From: Mycolicibacterium komanii
Lineage (GTDB): Bacteria; Actinomycetota; Actinomycetes; Mycobacteriales; Mycobacteriaceae
Direction of reading: 5' to 3'
NCBI RefSeq assembly: GCF_001050035.1
Contig: NZ_CVTA01000015.1
Span: 1 to 64,000 of the forward strand
DNA length: 64,000 bases
Shown here: positions 58,708 to 64,000 of the stretch, in pieces
Position numbering within the stretch: the first letter of the stretch is position 1
Layout of the letters: each line of letters begins with the position of its first letter
The notes under the pieces: generated by a model
What the model was told of the DNA's origin: nothing
Seen by the model: the letters and a program-made list of their open reading frames with translations, nothing else
Databases searched by the model: none
Position numbers and translations under genes: made by a program

Positions 58708-58738
58708 CTCCCCGTGATCTCTAGCGGGAGTTGATGCT

Positions 58739-59098
58739 GTGCTTCCGGCGCGGCACCGAATGACGCGCTCGAGCGAGTTCGGAACCACTGTCAGCCGAGG
58801 GGTGCGCGCCGTGCAGCCCGACCTCGTCGTGCACGCGTTGCGCTCCGACGAGTCATCCGACCCCGGCCCGCGGATCGGTCTGGTCGTGTCCAAAGCCGTC
58901 GGCACCGCCGTGCAGCGCCACCGGGTGGCGCGCCGGCTCCGCCATGTCGCACGCAACCTCCTCCAGGAACTCGATCCCGCCGACCGGGTGGTGATTCGGG
59001 CGCTGCCCAGCAGCCGCCACGCCATCTCGGCACGCCTCGAACAAGAACTGCGGACCGCGCTGCGCCGCGCCAAGCCCAAAATCGAGGCAGCGCGGTGA
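58739..59098 (+). CDS. rnpA: Ribonuclease P protein component
   Basis: A 119-aa basic protein: [23 protein letters not shown], then [32 protein letters not shown] with the RNR-type signature (here [10 protein letters not shown]), [20 protein letters not shown]. It binds RNase P RNA and matures tRNA 5' ends. GTG start (with GGGAG upstream) 31 bases after rpmH; ends overlapping yidD. Confidence 0.95.
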   Translation: MLPARHRMTRSSEFGTTVSRGVRAVQPDLVVHALRSDESSDPGPRIGLVVSKAVGTAVQRHRVARRLRHVARNLLQELDPADRVVIRALPSSRHAISARLEQELRTALRRAKPKIEAAR

Positions 59099-59475
59099 GG
59101 GTGTCGATGCGTGCGGCCGGGGCGTCGACTGCCCGCGCCGTGATCTACGCGATCCAGCTGTACCGGCACACGATTTCACCGCTGCGCCTGCCGACATGCC
59201 GATTCACCCCGACCTGCAGCCAGTACGCGGTCGACGCGCTGACCGAGTACGGGTTGGTGCGTGGCGGCTGGCTCGCGACGGTACGGCTGCTGAAATGCGG
59301 GCCGTGGCATGAGGGAGGATGGGACCCGATACCGGATCGTCCCGCACCCGACGGGCAAGACGACGCGGATGCGTCGGGTGCGCCCGCGGGCGAGTCCTTT
59401 GAGGATCGGGGCACCGCTGGCGACGTGAGTGGTGGCCACCGAGCATTGCGAGCAGGAAGCGAGACGCGTGTTTAA
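59095..59475 (+). CDS. yidD: Membrane protein insertion factor YidD
   Basis: A 126-aa protein: [67 protein letters not shown], with the conserved cysteines ([23 protein letters not shown]). It binds the membrane through an N-terminal amphipathic helix and aids YidC. The C-terminal acidic tail is unusually long. GTG overlaps the rnpA stop (GTGA) and its end overlaps yidC by eight bases. Confidence 0.94.
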   Translation: MRVSMRAAGASTARAVIYAIQLYRHTISPLRLPTCRFTPTCSQYAVDALTEYGLVRGGWLATVRLLKCGPWHEGGWDPIPDRPAPDGQDDADASGAPAGESFEDRGTAGDVSGGHRALRAGSETRV

Positions 59476-60562
59476 CTGGTTCAGCCTGGACATCATCTAC
59501 TACCCGGTGTCGGCGATCATGTGGGTCTGGTACAAGCTGTTCGCCTTCCTCCTGGGGCCCTCCAACTTCTTCGCGTGGGCACTTTCGGTGATGTTCCTGG
59601 TGTTCACCCTGCGCGCGATCCTCTACAAGCCGTTCGTCAAGCAGATCCGGACAACGCGCCAGATGCAGGAGCTGCAGCCACAGATCAAGGCGCTACAGAA
59701 GAAGTACGGCAAAGACCGCCAGCGGATGGCGCTGGAGATGCAGAAGCTGCAGCGCGAGCACGGGTTCAACCCGATCCTCGGCTGTCTGCCGATGCTGGCG
59801 CAGGTGCCGGTGTTCCTCGGGCTGTTCCACGTGTTGCGGTCGTTCAACCGGACGCAGGGCGGGTTCGGCCAGATCCATCTGTCGGTCGAGCAGAACCGGG
59901 CCACCGGCAACTACGTCTTCAGCCCGTCGGATGTGGCCAACTTCCTGGACGCGCACCTGTTCGGAGCGCCGTTGGGCGCGACCATGATTCAGAAGACCGG
60001 TCTCGACGCCTTCACGGAGTTCAACCGGGCGTCGGTGATCGCGGTCGGCGTTCCGATCATGATCCTGGCGGGTGTCGCGACCTACTTCAACAGCCGCGCG
60101 TCGGTTGCCAGGCAGAGTCCCGAGGCCGCCGCCAATCCGCAGACGGCGATGATGAACAAGCTGGCGCTCTACGTGTTCCCGCTCGGCGTCGTCGTCGGCG
60201 GGCCGTTCTTGCCGCTGGCGATCATCATGTACTGGCTCGCGAACAACATCTGGACCTTCGGCCAGCAGCACTACGTGTTCGGCAAGATCGAGAAGGAAGA
60301 AGAGGCCAAGAAGCTCGAGGCTCAAGAGCGGCAGTCCAAGAACGCACCGCCGCCGGGGGCCAAGCCGAAACGTGACCGCAAGGCCCAGGCGGCGAAGACC
60401 GCCGAAGCAACCCCGAGCGATGAGAGCGACGGCAGCGAGCCGGCGTCGGACAACGGCGCGGCGGAGAAGAAGCCGACGGGCAGCAGCCCGGGCAAGGCGG
60501 CCAGCGGAGCAGCCAATCGCACACCGCGGCCCGGCGCGCGGCCCAAGAAACGTAAACGGTGA
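59468..60562 (+). CDS. yidC: Membrane protein insertase YidC
   Basis: A 364-aa Oxa1-type insertase with five transmembrane helices: [81 protein letters not shown] and [26 protein letters not shown]. The hydrophilic-groove Arg lies near [10 protein letters not shown]. The C-terminal ~70 residues are a Lys/Ala-rich tail (basic, [12 protein letters not shown]...RPKKRKR). GTG start 59468 (VFNWFSLDI) chosen over an upstream open frame. Confidence 0.95.
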   Translation: MFNWFSLDIIYYPVSAIMWVWYKLFAFLLGPSNFFAWALSVMFLVFTLRAILYKPFVKQIRTTRQMQELQPQIKALQKKYGKDRQRMALEMQKLQREHGFNPILGCLPMLAQVPVFLGLFHVLRSFNRTQGGFGQIHLSVEQNRATGNYVFSPSDVANFLDAHLFGAPLGATMIQKTGLDAFTEFNRASVIAVGVPIMILAGVATYFNSRASVARQSPEAAANPQTAMMNKLALYVFPLGVVVGGPFLPLAIIMYWLANNIWTFGQQHYVFGKIEKEEEAKKLEAQERQSKNAPPPGAKPKRDRKAQAAKTAEATPSDESDGSEPASDNGAAEKKPTGSSPGKAASGAANRTPRPGARPKKRKR

Positions 60563-60595
60563 CCGGGCGACCCCGGCGGGATGAGGGAGAACGAC

Positions 60596-62927
<2,332 letters not shown>

Positions 62928-62950
62928 GCGTTTGCGCTAAGGAGAAGAAC

Positions 62951-63937
62951 ATGAGCCAACCCACCCGCAAGCGCAGCGGTCTCGGCCGCGGCCTGGCCTC
63001 GCTGATCCCCACCGGACCCGCCGATGGCGAGAACACCGGGTTCGGTCCGCGGATGGGTGACGCGGCGGCCGACGTCGTGATCGGTGGCCCGTCCAACGGC
63101 AGCACGACCAACGAGGTCGGTGCGGTGTACCGCGAAATCGACCCGTCATCGATCGAGCCGAATCCGCGCCAGCCGCGCCAGGTTTTCGACGAAGAGGCGC
63201 TGGGGGAGCTCGTCCATTCGATCCGCGAGTTCGGCCTCATGCAGCCGATCGTCGTGCGTGAATTGCCACCGGGCGAACCGGGTTCTCCGCGCTTCCAACT
63301 CGTGATGGGGGAGCGGCGGTGGCGAGCCGCCCAGGAGGCCGGCCTCGCCACCATCCCGGCGATCGTCCGCGAGACCACCGACGACAGCATGCTGCGCGAC
63401 GCGCTGTTGGAGAATATCCACCGCGTGCAGCTGAACCCGTTGGAGGAGGCGGCCGCTTATCAGCAGCTGCTCGACGAGTTCGAGGTCACCCACGATGAAC
63501 TCGCTTCCCGGATCGGCCGGTCGCGCCCGGTGATCACGAACATGATCCGGCTGCTGCGCCTGCCGATCGCCGTACAGCGCCGCGTTGCCGCCGGCGTGCT
63601 GTCGGCGGGCCACGCGCGCGCTCTTCTGTCGCTCGAAGGGGGACCGGAGAAGCAAGAGGAGCTCGCCGCGCGGATCGTGGCGGAGGGCCTGTCGGTGCGA
63701 GCCACCGAGGAAGCGGTCACGCTCGCCAACAGCGCGGGCGCGCCGCCGCCGACGGCGCCGAAGCGCAAGCCGATCAACATGCCGGGACTCCAGGATGTTG
63801 CTGAGCGGCTGTCGACGGCGTTCGACACCCGGGTGACGGTCAGCTTGGGCAAACGCAAGGGCAAGATCGTGGTCGAGTTCGGCTCGGTGGACGACCTACA
63901 ACGGATAGTCGAACTGATGAGCGCATCCGAGCGGTGA
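62951..63937 (+). CDS. parB: Chromosome-partitioning protein ParB
   Basis: A 328-aa CTP-binding DNA-clamp. N-terminal tail with a ParA-stimulating Lys/Arg patch ([17 protein letters not shown]); CTPase domain with [15 protein letters not shown] and [16 protein letters not shown] for parS ([35 protein letters not shown]); and C-terminal dimer domain ([30 protein letters not shown]). ATG has AAGGAGAAG upstream. Confidence 0.95.
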   Translation: MSQPTRKRSGLGRGLASLIPTGPADGENTGFGPRMGDAAADVVIGGPSNGSTTNEVGAVYREIDPSSIEPNPRQPRQVFDEEALGELVHSIREFGLMQPIVVRELPPGEPGSPRFQLVMGERRWRAAQEAGLATIPAIVRETTDDSMLRDALLENIHRVQLNPLEEAAAYQQLLDEFEVTHDELASRIGRSRPVITNMIRLLRLPIAVQRRVAAGVLSAGHARALLSLEGGPEKQEELAARIVAEGLSVRATEEAVTLANSAGAPPPTAPKRKPINMPGLQDVAERLSTAFDTRVTVSLGKRKGKIVVEFGSVDDLQRIVELMSASER

Positions 63938-63964
63938 CCAGCCACACCGGGTAATTACGTCACT

Positions 63965-64000
63965 GTGACACAACCCGGCCCGTCTCGGCGTGACCGCCGC
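63965..64000 (+). CDS. Possible start of the gene after parB (partial)
   Basis: GTG ACA CAA CCC GGC ... stays open to the end of the window, 12 codons (VTQPGPSRRDRR). In M. tuberculosis the gene after parB is a GNAT-like protein. Too short to confirm; it could be non-coding. Confidence 0.25.
   Translation, partial: MTQPGPSRRDRR

Noticed and set aside
63940..63990. CCGGGT ... ACCCGG dyad after parB as a terminator
   Set aside because: Only a 6-bp stem with a ~20-base loop, and the right arm lies in the possible next gene; too weak to call.

Overview
The window is a high-GC chromosomal segment around the replication origin of a mycobacterium, most likely a fast-growing Mycolicibacterium-type species. 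Evidence: the gene order yidC-yidD-rnpA-rpmH / dnaA / dnaN-gnd-recF-DUF721-gyrB-gyrA, the parAB operon with parS sites, the pknB-pknA-pbpA-rodA-pstP-fhaB-fhaA cluster, tRNA-Ile/Ala/Leu in their usual mycobacterial places, and an ESX-1 type VII secretion locus with whiB6. A gnd gene between dnaN and recF and ESX-1 lying a few tens of kb from gyrA resemble the M. smegmatis arrangement more than the M. tuberculosis one. The species call is inference; no 16S gene is present.

Layout. 1-3915: accessory edge, with a frameshifted 3' end of an HNH (13E12-type) endonuclease, a C39-like cysteine-peptidase gene paired with a small unknown gene, a secreted small protein, then an acyl-CoA dehydrogenase/DUF427 pair. 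3912-18230 (minus strand): compact ESX-1 operon espF-espG1-espH-eccA1-eccB1-eccCa1-eccCb1-PE35-PPE68-esxB-esxA-espI-eccD1. espE, the espJ/K/L/B group, eccE1 and mycP1 are not in the window. 18231-21420: ESX-1-linked regulatory island, with a MinD-like ATPase (Rv3860-like), a double-HTH regulator and whiB6. 21568-32216: mixed metabolic genes (carboxyltransferase, EVE, pirin, GNAT, thioesterase, ferritin-like protein, an F420/molybdopterin redox operon facing a TetR gene with a clear operator, a lipoprotein).

32332-46328: tRNA-Leu, then the Ser/Thr phospho-signalling and cell-elongation operon fhaA-fhaB-pstP-rodA-pbpA-pknA-pknB with end-to-start overlaps, followed by trpG, DUF881, crgA, a PH-domain protein, ppiA, an Rv0008c-like protein, tRNA-Ala, a 42-codon DLW-39-like gene and tRNA-Ile. 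46399-58009 (minus strand): DUF3566 protein, gyrA, gyrB, DUF721, recF, gnd, dnaN, oriC, dnaA. 58564-63937 (plus strand): rpmH, rnpA, yidD, yidC, jag, rsmG, parA, parB, with three parS sites, all inside coding sequence. The window ends just inside a possible next gene.

Functionally the right half is core replication, segregation and growth-control machinery. The left half is a reduced and somewhat divergent ESX-1 system whose EsxB subunit lacks the WxG tryptophan and whose usual protease (MycP1) and EccE1 are not adjacent. I see no CRISPR array, insertion sequence, prophage or rRNA gene.
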